Positions 8,551 through 16,292 are shown, counted from the stretch's first letter. The stretch is 23,997 bases of DNA from Pseudomonadota bacterium (GCA_023388335.1 JAEWGL010000153.1:1-23997); one strand, 5' to 3'. The notes: generated by a model not told the origin, from the letters alone. Program-made: numbers and translations.

Positions 8551-9416
8551 TGGCGGTGTACGCGGTAGGCGACCTGCAGGGCTGCCTGCAACCGCTCAAA
8601 TGCCTGCTCGAACGCGTGCGCTTCGATCCCGCCGTCGACCGCCTGTGGCTGGTCGGCGATCTGGTCAACCGCGGGCCGGAGTCGCTTGAAACCCTGCGCT
8701 ACCTCTATGCCATGCGCGACGCGCTGGTGTGCGTGCTGGGCAACCACGACCTGCACCTGCTGGCCGCCTGGCATAACGTCGAGCGCCTGAAGAAAACCGA
8801 CACCCTGCGCGAGATCCTCGAGGCGCCGGATGCCGACCAGTTGCTCGACTGGCTGCGCCAGCAGAAACTGCTGCACTATGACGAGCAGCGCGGCGTTGCC
8901 CTGGTGCATGCTGGCATCCCGCCGCAATGGACCCTGGGCAAGGCCTTGGCGCTGGCGGCCGAGGTCGAGGAGGTGCTGCGCGACGATGCGCGCCTCAAGC
9001 TCTACCTGGATGGCATGTACGGCAATGAGCCGAACAAGTGGAGCAACAAGCTCGGCGGCGTCGAGCGCCTGCGGGTGATCACCAATTACTTCACGCGCAT
9101 GCGTTTCTGCACGGCCGAAGGCAAGCTCGACTTCAAGAACAAGGACGGCCCGGACAGCGCGCCCAAAGGCTACAAGCCCTGGTTCGCCTACAAGGGCCGA
9201 CGCTCGCGCCATGTGGACATCATCTTTGGCCACTGGGCGGCGCTCGAGGGGCGCTGTAGCCAGCCAGGCGTCATCGCCCTGGACACCGGCTGCGTATGGG
9301 GCGGTGCCATGACCCTGTACAACGTCGACAGCCGCACCTACCACCGGTGCGAGTGTGCCGACGACGGCACCCTAGGCACGGCCACGCAACCCGCTAGAAT
9401 GGGCGACCCGTCCTGA
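8550..9416 (+). CDS. apaH: Symmetrical bis(5'-nucleosyl)-tetraphosphatase ApaH
   Basis: A 288-residue calcineurin-like metallophosphoesterase that cleaves Ap4A symmetrically into two ADP and, in E. coli, also removes Np4 RNA caps. The metal-site motifs are in order: GDLQG (residues 7-11), GDLVNRG (36-42), GNHD (64-67), LVHAGIPPQW, then FGHWAALEG and the C-terminal ALDTGCVWGG. The first motif has Gln in place of the common His (GDxHG), which is usual for ApaH-type variants such as GDLQG. Length is close to the E. coli enzyme (about 280). It follows apaG with a one-base overlap. A possible glpE promoter lies in its last codons. Confidence 0.96.
   Translation: MAVYAVGDLQGCLQPLKCLLERVRFDPAVDRLWLVGDLVNRGPESLETLRYLYAMRDALVCVLGNHDLHLLAAWHNVERLKKTDTLREILEAPDADQLLDWLRQQKLLHYDEQRGVALVHAGIPPQWTLGKALALAAEVEEVLRDDARLKLYLDGMYGNEPNKWSNKLGGVERLRVITNYFTRMRFCTAEGKLDFKNKDGPDSAPKGYKPWFAYKGRRSRHVDIIFGHWAALEGRCSQPGVIALDTGCVWGGAMTLYNVDSRTYHRCECADDGTLGTATQPARMGDPS
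9373..9400 (+). promoter_or_regulatory. Candidate promoter for glpE inside the apaH 3' end
   Basis: TAGGCA (9373-9378; 4 of 6 to the -35 consensus), a 16-base spacer and TAGAAT (9395-9400; 5 of 6 to -10) precede glpE. Transcription would start near 9407, giving a leader of about 24 bases. By-eye call. Confidence 0.35.
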
Positions 9417-9430
9417 AGGAAACCTTCTCC

Positions 9431-9760
9431 ATGAGCGAATTCAAGCGCATCCCTCCCCAGCAGGCTCACGCCCTGCGTGAGCAAGGTGCGGTCGTGGTCG
9501 ACATTCGCGACCCGCACGCCTATGCCAGTGGCCACATCACCGGTGCCCGCCACCTGGATAACCAGTCGGTTGCCGAGTTTATCCGCGGTGCCGATCTTGA
9601 CGCCCCCACCCTGGTGGTGTGCTACCACGGCAACTCCAGCCAGAGCGCCGCCGCCTACCTGGCCAACCAGGGTTTTTCCGACGTCTACAGCGTCGACGGT
9701 GGCTTCGAACTGTGGCGCAGCACCTACCCGGCAGAAACCGCCCAAAGCACCCCGGAATAA
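9431..9760 (+). CDS. glpE: Thiosulfate sulfurtransferase GlpE (single-domain rhodanese)
   Basis: A 109-residue single rhodanese domain. The N-terminal VVVDIRDPHAY and GHITGARHLDN are the conserved family segments, and the active-site loop is CYHGNSSQ with the persulfide-carrying cysteine at Cys64. GlpE transfers sulfane sulfur from thiosulfate to acceptors such as cyanide or thioredoxin in the cytoplasm. AAGGA lies 10 bases upstream of the ATG, within a small GAAGG-AAA-CCTTC hairpin (9415-9427). Unlike in E. coli it is not in a glp operon; here it follows apaH, as in other pseudomonads. The name is by family and length. Confidence 0.93.
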   Translation: MSEFKRIPPQQAHALREQGAVVVDIRDPHAYASGHITGARHLDNQSVAEFIRGADLDAPTLVVCYHGNSSQSAAAYLANQGFSDVYSVDGGFELWRSTYPAETAQSTPE

Positions 9761-9777
9761 TTTTTTCATATTCCTGC

Positions 9778-9798
9778 AGCCCGCGTCCTGTGCGGGCT
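9778..9798 (+). other. Hairpin downstream of glpE (not a canonical terminator)
   Basis: AGCCCGC (9778-9784) and GCGGGCT (9792-9798) form a perfect 7-bp stem with a 7-base loop, 18 bases after the glpE stop. The run of T residues lies before the stem (9761-9766) rather than after it, so it may end or stabilise the glpE transcript only in a factor-dependent way. Confidence 0.35.
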
Positions 9799-9847
9799 CG
9801 CAGCCTACCTGACGAACGGTCATGGGCAACTTATCGGCGCCATGACC

Positions 9848-9916
9848 TTGACCTTGCGCAGAACCAACTATCCTTAAGCCCAGGCCATCCAAAAAGGGGA
9901 GAGCCGGTACACCGGC
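9848..9916 (+). promoter_or_regulatory. Candidate prkA operon promoter and adjacent palindrome
   Basis: CTATCCT (9868-9874) resembles the RpoS-type extended -10 (CTATACT), with TTGACC (9848-9853) 15 bases before the TATCCT hexamer. Transcription would start near 9881 and leave a leader of about 160 bases. Just downstream is a palindrome GCCGGT-AC-ACCGGC (9903-9916) that could be an operator or leader hairpin. In E. coli the yeaG-yeaH genes are under RpoS and nitrogen (NtrC/RpoN) control; RpoS use here is inference. The rest of the 9761-10041 gap shows no gene. Confidence 0.35.
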
Positions 9917-10041
9917 GTGCGGGTCATCGGTAGCGCTCTACAGGTGTTCTGGGGGGTATACAGCAATCGGCGAACCCGATTGCATGCCAGCATCAACTGA
10001 CTGATCCGGCGTCGGCTCCACGTATCGAGCGAGGTGACGTC

Positions 10042-11964
10042 ATGAGTATTTTTAGCCACTTCCAACAACGTTTCGAGTCCACACGCCAGGAAGAGTTATC
10101 GCTGCAGGAGTATCTCGAGCTCTGCAAAGCCGATCGCAGTGCCTACGCTTCAGCAGCCGAACGCCTGTTGATGGCCATCGGTGAACCGGAGCTGGTAGAC
10201 ACCTCGAGCAATTCCAGGCTGTCGCGGATCTTTTCCAACAAGGTGATCCGGCGCTATCCGGCCTTTGCCGACTTCCATGGCATGGAAGAGTGCATCGACC
10301 AGATCGTGTCCTACTTCCGCCATGCCGCCCAAGGCCTGGAAGAGAAGAAGCAGATCCTTTACCTGCTGGGCCCGGTGGGTGGCGGTAAATCGTCCCTTGC
10401 CGAAAAGCTCAAGCAGTTGATGGAGAAGGTCCCCTTCTACGCGATCAAGGGCTCGCCGGTATTCGAGTCGCCGCTGGGGCTGTTCAACGCCACCGAGGAT
10501 GGCGCGATTCTGGAGGAAGACTTCGGTATTCCACGGCGCTACCTCAACACCATCATGTCGCCCTGGGCGACCAAGCGACTGGCCGAGTTCGGGGGCGATA
10601 TCAGCCAGTTCAAGGTGGTCAAGCTGTACCCCTCGATCCTCAACCAGATCGCCGTGGCCAAGACCGAGCCAGGCGACGAGAACAACCAGGACATCTCTGC
10701 CCTGGTGGGCAAGGTCGATATCCGCAAGCTCGAGGAATTCCCGCAGAACGACGCCGATGCCTACAGCTACTCGGGCGCGCTGTGCCGGGCCAACCAGGGC
10801 ATGATGGAATTCGTCGAGATGTTCAAGGCGCCGATCAAGGTCCTTCACCCCTTGCTGACCGCCACCCAGGAAGGCAACTACAACAGTACCGAAGGCCTGG
10901 GCGCGATTCCCTATTCGGGCATCCTGCTGGCCCACTCCAACGAATCGGAATGGCACAGCTTCCGCAACAACAAGAACAACGAAGCGTTCATCGACCGTAT
11001 CTACATCGTCAAGGTGCCGTACTGCCTGCGCGTGAGCGACGAGATCAAGATCTACGACAAGCTGCTGTTCAACAGCTCGCTGGCCAAGGCGCATTGCGCG
11101 CCAGACACCCTCAAGATGCTCGCCCAGTTCACCGTCCTGTCACGCCTGAAGGAGCCGGAGAACTCGAACATCTACTCCAAGATGCGCGTGTATGACGGCG
11201 AGAACCTCAAGGACACCGACCCCAAGGCCAAGTCGATCCAGGAGTACCGCGATTCCGCGGGCGTCGATGAAGGCATGAACGGCCTGTCGACCCGCTTCGC
11301 CTTCAAGATCCTGTCCAAGGTCTTCAACTTCGACCCGCACGAGATCGCCGCCAACCCGGTGCACCTGCTCTATGTGCTGGAACAGCAGATCGAACAGGAG
11401 CAGTTCCCCGCCGAGGTGCGCGAGCGCTACCTGCGCTACCTCAAGGAATACCTGGCGCCGCGCTACATCGAGTTCATTGGCAAGGAAATCCAGACGGCCT
11501 ACCTGGAATCCTACAGCGAGTACGGCCAGAACATCTTCGACCGCTACGTGCTGTACGCCGACTTCTGGATTCAGGATCAGGAGTACCGCGATCCGGAAAC
11601 CGGCGAAATCCTCAACCGCATCGCCCTCAACGAAGAGCTGGAGAAGATCGAGAAACCGGCAGGTATCAGCAATCCGAAGGATTTCCGCAACGAGATCGTC
11701 AACTTCGTGCTGCGCGCGCGGGCCAACAACAACGGCAAGAACCCGACCTGGCTCAGCTACGAAAAACTGCGTGTGGTGATCGAGAAGAAAATGTTCTCCA
11801 ACACCGAGGACCTGCTGCCGGTCATCAGCTTCAACGCCAAGGCCAGCAAGGAGGATCAGCAAAAGCACAACGACTTCGTCACCCGGATGGTGGAACGTGG
11901 CTACACCGACAAGCAGGTTCGCTTGCTGTCGGAATGGTACCTGCGGGTCAGGAAATCGCAATAA
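10042..11964 (+). CDS. prkA: PrkA family AAA+ serine protein kinase (YeaG homologue)
   Basis: A 640-residue cytoplasmic protein of the PrkA/YeaG family. The N-terminal AAA+ module has its Walker A at residues 110-118 (GPVGGGKSS), followed by the conserved KGSPVFESPLGLF stretch. The C-terminal part is the family-specific domain once proposed to resemble a eukaryotic kinase. PrkA of Bacillus was reported as a serine kinase, and later work suggests an ATP-dependent protease activity, so the biochemical label is uncertain. E. coli YeaG takes part in stationary-phase and nitrogen-starvation responses. A strong GAGGTG lies 5 bases before the ATG. It leads the operon prkA-yeaH-spoVR, separated from yeaH by a 140-base repeat-rich spacer. 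Confidence 0.95.
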   Translation: MSIFSHFQQRFESTRQEELSLQEYLELCKADRSAYASAAERLLMAIGEPELVDTSSNSRLSRIFSNKVIRRYPAFADFHGMEECIDQIVSYFRHAAQGLEEKKQILYLLGPVGGGKSSLAEKLKQLMEKVPFYAIKGSPVFESPLGLFNATEDGAILEEDFGIPRRYLNTIMSPWATKRLAEFGGDISQFKVVKLYPSILNQIAVAKTEPGDENNQDISALVGKVDIRKLEEFPQNDADAYSYSGALCRANQGMMEFVEMFKAPIKVLHPLLTATQEGNYNSTEGLGAIPYSGILLAHSNESEWHSFRNNKNNEAFIDRIYIVKVPYCLRVSDEIKIYDKLLFNSSLAKAHCAPDTLKMLAQFTVLSRLKEPENSNIYSKMRVYDGENLKDTDPKAKSIQEYRDSAGVDEGMNGLSTRFAFKILSKVFNFDPHEIAANPVHLLYVLEQQIEQEQFPAEVRERYLRYLKEYLAPRYIEFIGKEIQTAYLESYSEYGQNIFDRYVLYADFWIQDQEYRDPETGEILNRIALNEELEKIEKPAGISNPKDFRNEIVNFVLRARANNNGKNPTWLSYEKLRVVIEKKMFSNTEDLLPVISFNAKASKEDQQKHNDFVTRMVERGYTDKQVRLLSEWYLRVRKSQ

Positions 11965-11970
11965 GCGGCA

Positions 11971-12087
11971 AGCTAACAGCCGCAAGCTGCAAGCTGTCCA
12001 GCGCCGTGCTCGCGGCAGGCGCCACAGCTTGCGGCAGCGGTGGCTGCTCCTTCGTGGAGCTTGTGGCTTGACGCTTGCAGCTGCTCC
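11971..12087 (+). repeat. Repeat-rich prkA-yeaH spacer with AGCTGCAAGC-type inverted repeats
   Basis: The spacer is built from near-identical words. CCGCAAGCTG (11980-11989) is matched exactly by its inverse CAGCTTGCGG (12025-12034). GCAAGCTGT (11989-11997) is matched by ACAGCTTGC (12024-12032). AGCTGCAAGC (11985-11994) is matched by GCTTGCAGCT (12073-12082). A further tight hairpin GCTCC-TTCGT-GGAGC lies at 12046-12060. The transcript could fold into alternative stems between the two coding regions. It looks like the dispersed intergenic repeats common in Pseudomonas, and it lies just upstream of the yeaH ribosome binding site. Confidence 0.7.
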
Positions 12088-12104
12088 CAGCTACCGGAGG
12101 GCCT

Positions 12105-13376
12105 ATGAGCTATGTAATCGACCGACGCCTGAACGGCAAGAACAAGAGCACGGTCAACCGCCAGCGGTTTTTGCGGCGCTACCGTGATCACATCAAGAAA
12201 GCCGTCGAAGAGGCCGTGAGCCGCCGCTCCATCACCGACATGGAGCATGGCGAGCAGATCAGCATTCCGGGACGCGACATCGACGAACCCGTGTTGCACC
12301 ACGGTCGTGGCGGCAAGCAGACCATCGTGCATCCTGGTAACAAGGAATTCACGGCTGGCGAGCATATCCCCAGACCACAAGGTGGCGGGGGCGGCGGCGG
12401 GCGTGGCAAGGCCGGAAATTCCGGCGAGGGCATGGACGAGTTCGTCTTCCAGATCACCCAGGAGGAATTTCTCGAGTTCATGTTCGAGGACCTGGAACTG
12501 CCCAACCTGGTCAAGCGACACCTGACCGGCACCGACACCTTCAAGACCGTGCGAGCGGGTATCGCCAACGAGGGCAACCCGTCGCGCATCAACATCATCC
12601 GTACCCTGCGTTCGGCCCATGCCCGGCGCATCGCGCTGACTGGCAGCAGCCGGGCGAAGCTGCGCGAAGCCCAGGCGGAGCTGGCGCGCCTGAAAGTGGA
12701 AGAGCCGGACAACTTTGGCGACATCCAGGAAATAGAAGCCGAAATCGCCCGTCTCAGCGCCCGGATCAACCGCCTGCCCTTTCTCGATACCTTCGACCTC
12801 AAGTACAACTTGCTGGTCAAGCATCCCAACCCCAGCTCCAAGGCCGTGATGTTCTGCCTGATGGACGTGTCCGGCTCCATGACCCAGGCCACCAAGGACA
12901 TCGCCAAGCGTTTCTTCATCCTCTTGTATCTGTTCCTCAAGCGTAACTACGAGCGCATCGAGGTGGTGTTCATCCGCCATCACACCAGCGCCCGCGAGGT
13001 CGACGAGGAAGAGTTCTTCTACTCCCGGGAAACCGGCGGCACCATCGTTTCCAGCGCCCTTAAGCTGATGCAGGAAGTGATGAGCGAACGCTACCCGGCC
13101 AACGAATGGAATATCTACGCGGCACAGGCCTCTGACGGTGACAACTGGAACGATGACTCACCGATCTGCCGCGAAATTCTCACCAAGCAGATCATGCCGT
13201 TCGTCCAGTACTACACGTATGTGGAAATTACCCCACGCGAACACCAGGCGCTGTGGTACGAATATGAGCGTATCGGCGAAGCGTTCCCCGACACGTTCGC
13301 GCAGCAGCAGTTGGTATCGGCCGGCGATATCTACCCGGTCTTCCGTGAACTCTTCCAGCGCAGGTTAGCCACATGA
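12105..13376 (+). CDS. yeaH: UPF0229 family protein YeaH (VWA-like)
   Basis: A 423-residue protein of the UPF0229/DUF444 family. The ATG at 12105 (MSYVIDRRLNGKNKS) is chosen because GGAGG lies 4 bases before it; an upstream in-frame ATG at 12075 lies in the repeat spacer. The basic N-terminal region is followed by a glycine run at residues 93-99, a charged helical segment around 180-222, and a von Willebrand A-like domain whose DVSGSMT (254-260) is the metal-ion-dependent adhesion site motif. Such proteins often work with an AAA+ ATPase, here presumably PrkA. In E. coli YeaH is co-transcribed with YeaG. The stop overlaps spoVR by ATGA. Function unknown at the biochemical level. Confidence 0.94.
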   Translation: MSYVIDRRLNGKNKSTVNRQRFLRRYRDHIKKAVEEAVSRRSITDMEHGEQISIPGRDIDEPVLHHGRGGKQTIVHPGNKEFTAGEHIPRPQGGGGGGGRGKAGNSGEGMDEFVFQITQEEFLEFMFEDLELPNLVKRHLTGTDTFKTVRAGIANEGNPSRINIIRTLRSAHARRIALTGSSRAKLREAQAELARLKVEEPDNFGDIQEIEAEIARLSARINRLPFLDTFDLKYNLLVKHPNPSSKAVMFCLMDVSGSMTQATKDIAKRFFILLYLFLKRNYERIEVVFIRHHTSAREVDEEEFFYSRETGGTIVSSALKLMQEVMSERYPANEWNIYAAQASDGDNWNDDSPICREILTKQIMPFVQYYTYVEITPREHQALWYEYERIGEAFPDTFAQQQLVSAGDIYPVFRELFQRRLAT

Positions 13377-14938
13377 CCGCCAGAGAGCAGAAACGCCAGC
13401 ACCTTTCCACCGGGTCCGAATGGACATTCGAGCTGATCCAGGCCTACGACCGGGAAATTAGTCGTCTGGCCGCGCGCTATGCCCTGGACACCTACCCCAA
13501 CCAGATCGAGGTGATCACCGCCGAGCAGATGATGGACGCCTACGCCTCCGTCGGCATGCCCTTGGGTTATCACCATTGGTCCTACGGCAAGCAATTCCTC
13601 AGTACCGAGAAATCCTACAGCCGCGGGCAAATGGGCCTGGCGTACGAGATCGTGATCAACTCAGATCCCTGTATCGCCTACCTGATGGAAGAAAACACCA
13701 TGTGCATGCAGGCGCTGGTGATTGCCCACGCCTGCTATGGGCACAACAGCTTCTTCAAAGGCAACTACCTGTTCCGCACCTGGACCGATGCCAGTTCGAT
13801 CATCGACTACCTGGTCTTCGCCAAGCAGTACATCAGCCAATGCGAAGAGCGTCATGGCATCGATGCCGTCGAGGACCTGATCGACTCCTGCCATGCCCTG
13901 ATGAACTATGGGGTGGACCGCTACAAGCGTCCCTACCCCATCTCCGCCGAAGAAGAGCGGCGCCGGCAGAAGGAGCGCGAAGAACACCTGCAGCGCCAGA
14001 TCAACGACCTCTGGCGCACCATTCCCAAGAGCGCGGACAAGGGCAACGAACGCGACGATGCGCGCTTCCCCGCCGAACCCCAGGAAAACATCCTTTATTT
14101 CATCGAAAAACATGCGCCTCTGCTCGAGCCCTGGCAGCGCGAGATCGTGCGCATCGTGCGCAAGATTGCCCAGTATTTCTACCCACAGCGCCAGACCCAG
14201 GTGATGAACGAAGGCTGGGCCACCTTCTGGCATTACACCCTAATGAACGACCTGTACGACGAAGGCCTGGTCACCGACGGCTTCATGATGGAATTCCTGC
14301 AGTCGCACACCAGCGTGGTGTTCCAGCCGGGCTTCGACAGCCCGTACTACAGCGGCATCAACCCCTACGCCCTGGGTTTTGCCATGTACCGGGACATCCG
14401 CCGCATCTGCGAGAACCCTACCGAGGAAGATCGGCGCTGGTTCCCCGACATTGCCGGCAGTGACTGGCTGTCCACCGTGAAGTTCGCCATGAGCAGCTTC
14501 AAGGACGAAAGCTTTATCCTGCAATACCTCTCGCCGACGGTGATCCGCGACCTCAAGCTATTCAGCATTCTCGATGACGATCAACGGGACGATCTATTGG
14601 TCCCGGCAATTCATGACGACGCGGGCTACCGAATCATTCGCGAAACGCTGGCCGCTCAGTACAACCTGGGCAACCGCGAGCCCAACGTGCAGATCTGGAG
14701 CATCGACCGCCGCGGCGACCGCTCGCTGACCTTGCGTCACCAACAGCACGACCGCAAGCCCCTGGGCGATTCGACCGAGGAGGTGCTCAAGCACCTGCAC
14801 CGCCTCTGGGGTTTCGATATCCACCTGGAAACCGTGCAGGGCGACCAGATCATGAAAACCCACCACATGCCGCCCCGCGGCGAGCATGGCGAAGTGGGCG
14901 AATACGGGCGCATGGACCTGGCGGTGGTGCACCTGTAA
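13373..14938 (+). CDS. SpoVR family protein (YcgB homologue)
   Basis: A 521-residue SpoVR-family protein. In Bacillus, SpoVR affects spore cortex formation; in non-sporing bacteria the role is unknown. Conserved parts include YGKQFLSTEKSYSRGQMGLAY (just after His67-His68), HACYGH (His119, His124), a charged coiled-coil-like stretch at about 192-215, NEGWATFWH (Glu280, His287) and a long SHTSVVFQPGFDSPYY region. The spaced His/Glu residues could form a metal site, though this is my inference. It overlaps yeaH by 4 bases, so the three proteins are likely produced together. A strong hairpin begins 9 bases after the stop. Often annotated spoVR or ycgB; I leave the symbol blank because naming is inconsistent. 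Confidence 0.93.
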   Translation: MTAREQKRQHLSTGSEWTFELIQAYDREISRLAARYALDTYPNQIEVITAEQMMDAYASVGMPLGYHHWSYGKQFLSTEKSYSRGQMGLAYEIVINSDPCIAYLMEENTMCMQALVIAHACYGHNSFFKGNYLFRTWTDASSIIDYLVFAKQYISQCEERHGIDAVEDLIDSCHALMNYGVDRYKRPYPISAEEERRRQKEREEHLQRQINDLWRTIPKSADKGNERDDARFPAEPQENILYFIEKHAPLLEPWQREIVRIVRKIAQYFYPQRQTQVMNEGWATFWHYTLMNDLYDEGLVTDGFMMEFLQSHTSVVFQPGFDSPYYSGINPYALGFAMYRDIRRICENPTEEDRRWFPDIAGSDWLSTVKFAMSSFKDESFILQYLSPTVIRDLKLFSILDDDQRDDLLVPAIHDDAGYRIIRETLAAQYNLGNREPNVQIWSIDRRGDRSLTLRHQQHDRKPLGDSTEEVLKHLHRLWGFDIHLETVQGDQIMKTHHMPPRGEHGEVGEYGRMDLAVVHL

Positions 14939-14946
14939 CAGCCCCG

Positions 14947-14992
14947 CCGTTGTTGCCGAGCGGGTATCCTGTCGGCAACAACGGAGGTTTTT
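14947..14992 (+). promoter_or_regulatory. Long hairpin between spoVR and cca: terminator-like and overlapping the cca ribosome binding site
   Basis: A perfect 13-bp inverted repeat, left arm 14947-14959 (CCGTTGTTGCCGA) and right arm 14972-14984, encloses a 12-base loop. The last two bases of the right arm are the first two of the GGAGG (14983-14987) that serves the cca ATG at 14994. A T-tract follows at 14988-14992. The structure could end spoVR transcription, mask the cca start, or both. TATCCT in the loop (14965-14970) might be a -10, but no -35 is seen. Confidence 0.6.
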
Positions 14993-14993
14993 C

Positions 14994-16145
14994 ATGCAGA
15001 TCTACAAAGTCGGCGGCGCGGTACGCGACCGCATGCTCGGGCGTCCGGTCCACGACATCGACTGGCTGGTGGTCGGCGCCACCGTCGAACAGATGCAAGC
15101 CTTGGGCTATCGCCCGGTCGGCGCGGACTTCCCAGTCTTCCTCCACCCCAAAAGCGGCGAGGAATATGCTTTGGCCCGCACCGAGCGCAAGAGCGGACGC
15201 GGCTATGGCGGCTTCACCTTCCATGCGAGCCCAGAGGTAACCCTCGAAGAGGACCTGATCCGTCGCGACCTGACCATCAACGCCATGGCCGAGGACGAGC
15301 AAGGGAACCTCTGTGACCCCTTCAATGGCCAGCAGGACCTGAACGACCGCTTGCTGCGCCATGTCTCGCCAGCTTTCGCTGAAGATCCTCTGCGCGTGCT
15401 GCGCGTGGCCCGTTTTGCAGCGCGCTACGCCCCGTTGGGCTTTCGCGTGGCCGACGAGACCCTGACGCTGATGCGCCAGATCAGCGGTTCGGGCGAGTTG
15501 CAGGCCCTGACCGCCGAGCGGAGCTGGAAGGAGATCGAACGCGCCTTGATGGAAGATCACCCCCAGGTGTTCATCCAGGTATTGCACGACTGCGGCGCGC
15601 TTGAAGAGCTGATGCCCGAGGTAGAGGCACGGCTCGGCCTGCCGCAATCGGCGCTCAACGGCGGCCAGCATATGCTTGCCGTACTGGAACAGGCGGCGCG
15701 GCGCGAGCAGCCACTGAACGTGCGCTGGGCGTGCCTGCTGATGTATCTGGGCAAGATGGACATCGACTCCGTCAACAAGCGCTTCAAGGCGCCCCGCGAC
15801 TGCCAGGAGCTCGCTCTGCTGGTGGGCGAGTACCACACCGAGTGCCACCGCGCAGCCCAGCTGCCACCGCCAACCCTGATGGAAATGCTGCAGCGCTTTG
15901 ACGTCTACCGACGCCCGCAGCGGTTCGAGGATTTCATCGCTGCTTGCGAAATGGATGCCCTAGCCCGGCAGGGCCGTGACAACCACGCCTATCCACAAGC
16001 CGACTATCTGCGCGGTGCGGTGGTAGCAGTCAAAACCGTGCAGGTGCAGGCATTGGTGCAAAAGGGCCTGACGGGGCAAGCGCTCGGCGAGGCGCTCAAG
16101 GCTGAGCGATTGAAGGCGCTGGAGGCTTATACGCGAGGTGTTTAG
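14994..16145 (+). CDS. cca: CCA-adding enzyme (tRNA nucleotidyltransferase)
   Basis: A 383-residue class II tRNA nucleotidyltransferase that builds or repairs the 3' CCA end of tRNA. The start at 14994 (MQIYKVGGAVRDRML) has GGAGG 6 bases upstream and begins exactly at the family's N-terminus. Visible motifs are GGAVRD (residues 7-12), the metal aspartates in DID (21-23), RRDLTINAMA (90-99) and EDPLRVLRVARFAARY, which selects the ribose and nucleotide. The E. coli enzyme (412 residues) has a C-terminal HD domain; this one is shorter and I see no clear HD signature, so phosphatase activities are not expected. Transcription probably starts separately from spoVR or depends on read-through of the leader hairpin. 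Confidence 0.96.
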   Translation: MQIYKVGGAVRDRMLGRPVHDIDWLVVGATVEQMQALGYRPVGADFPVFLHPKSGEEYALARTERKSGRGYGGFTFHASPEVTLEEDLIRRDLTINAMAEDEQGNLCDPFNGQQDLNDRLLRHVSPAFAEDPLRVLRVARFAARYAPLGFRVADETLTLMRQISGSGELQALTAERSWKEIERALMEDHPQVFIQVLHDCGALEELMPEVEARLGLPQSALNGGQHMLAVLEQAARREQPLNVRWACLLMYLGKMDIDSVNKRFKAPRDCQELALLVGEYHTECHRAAQLPPPTLMEMLQRFDVYRRPQRFEDFIAACEMDALARQGRDNHAYPQADYLRGAVVAVKTVQVQALVQKGLTGQALGEALKAERLKALEAYTRGV

Positions 16146-16150
16146 CGCCT

Positions 16151-16277
16151 GTGCCAGCCTCTTCGCGGCGGTCCGGCGTCCCGGCAGGCCCGCCCCCACA
16201 GCCACCGCGTGAACCACACTATCTGCGGTATGCACGGTCCTGTGGGAGCGGGCTTGCCCGCGAAGAGCGGGCACAGC
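16151..16277. repeat. Pair of inverted REP elements between cca and folK
   Basis: Two copies of the Pseudomonas putida-type REP face each other. The second (16238-16277) contains GTGGGAGCGGGCTTGCCCGC and GAAGAG, which on the minus strand read as the familiar CTCTTCGCGGG and CCCGCTCCCACAGG; its core GCGGGC-TT-GCCCGC (16248-16261) is a perfect palindrome. The first (16151-16203) reads CCTCTTCGCGG followed by an interrupted centre and GCCCGCCCCCACAG, a degenerate or enlarged copy. They lie 5 bases after the cca stop and 15 bases beyond the folK stop in a convergent gap, where they may end both transcripts or bind gyrase. Confidence 0.8.
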
Positions 16278-16292
16278 CACCAAAAACCTCGG

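Noticed and set aside
9824..9840. Possible sigma-54 promoter (GG and GC 12 bases apart) upstream of prkA
   Set aside because: Only the GG and GC core match; the TTGCA half is CGGCG. A nearby alternative (CGGCGA...TTGCAT, 9972-9988) has the wrong spacing by one base.
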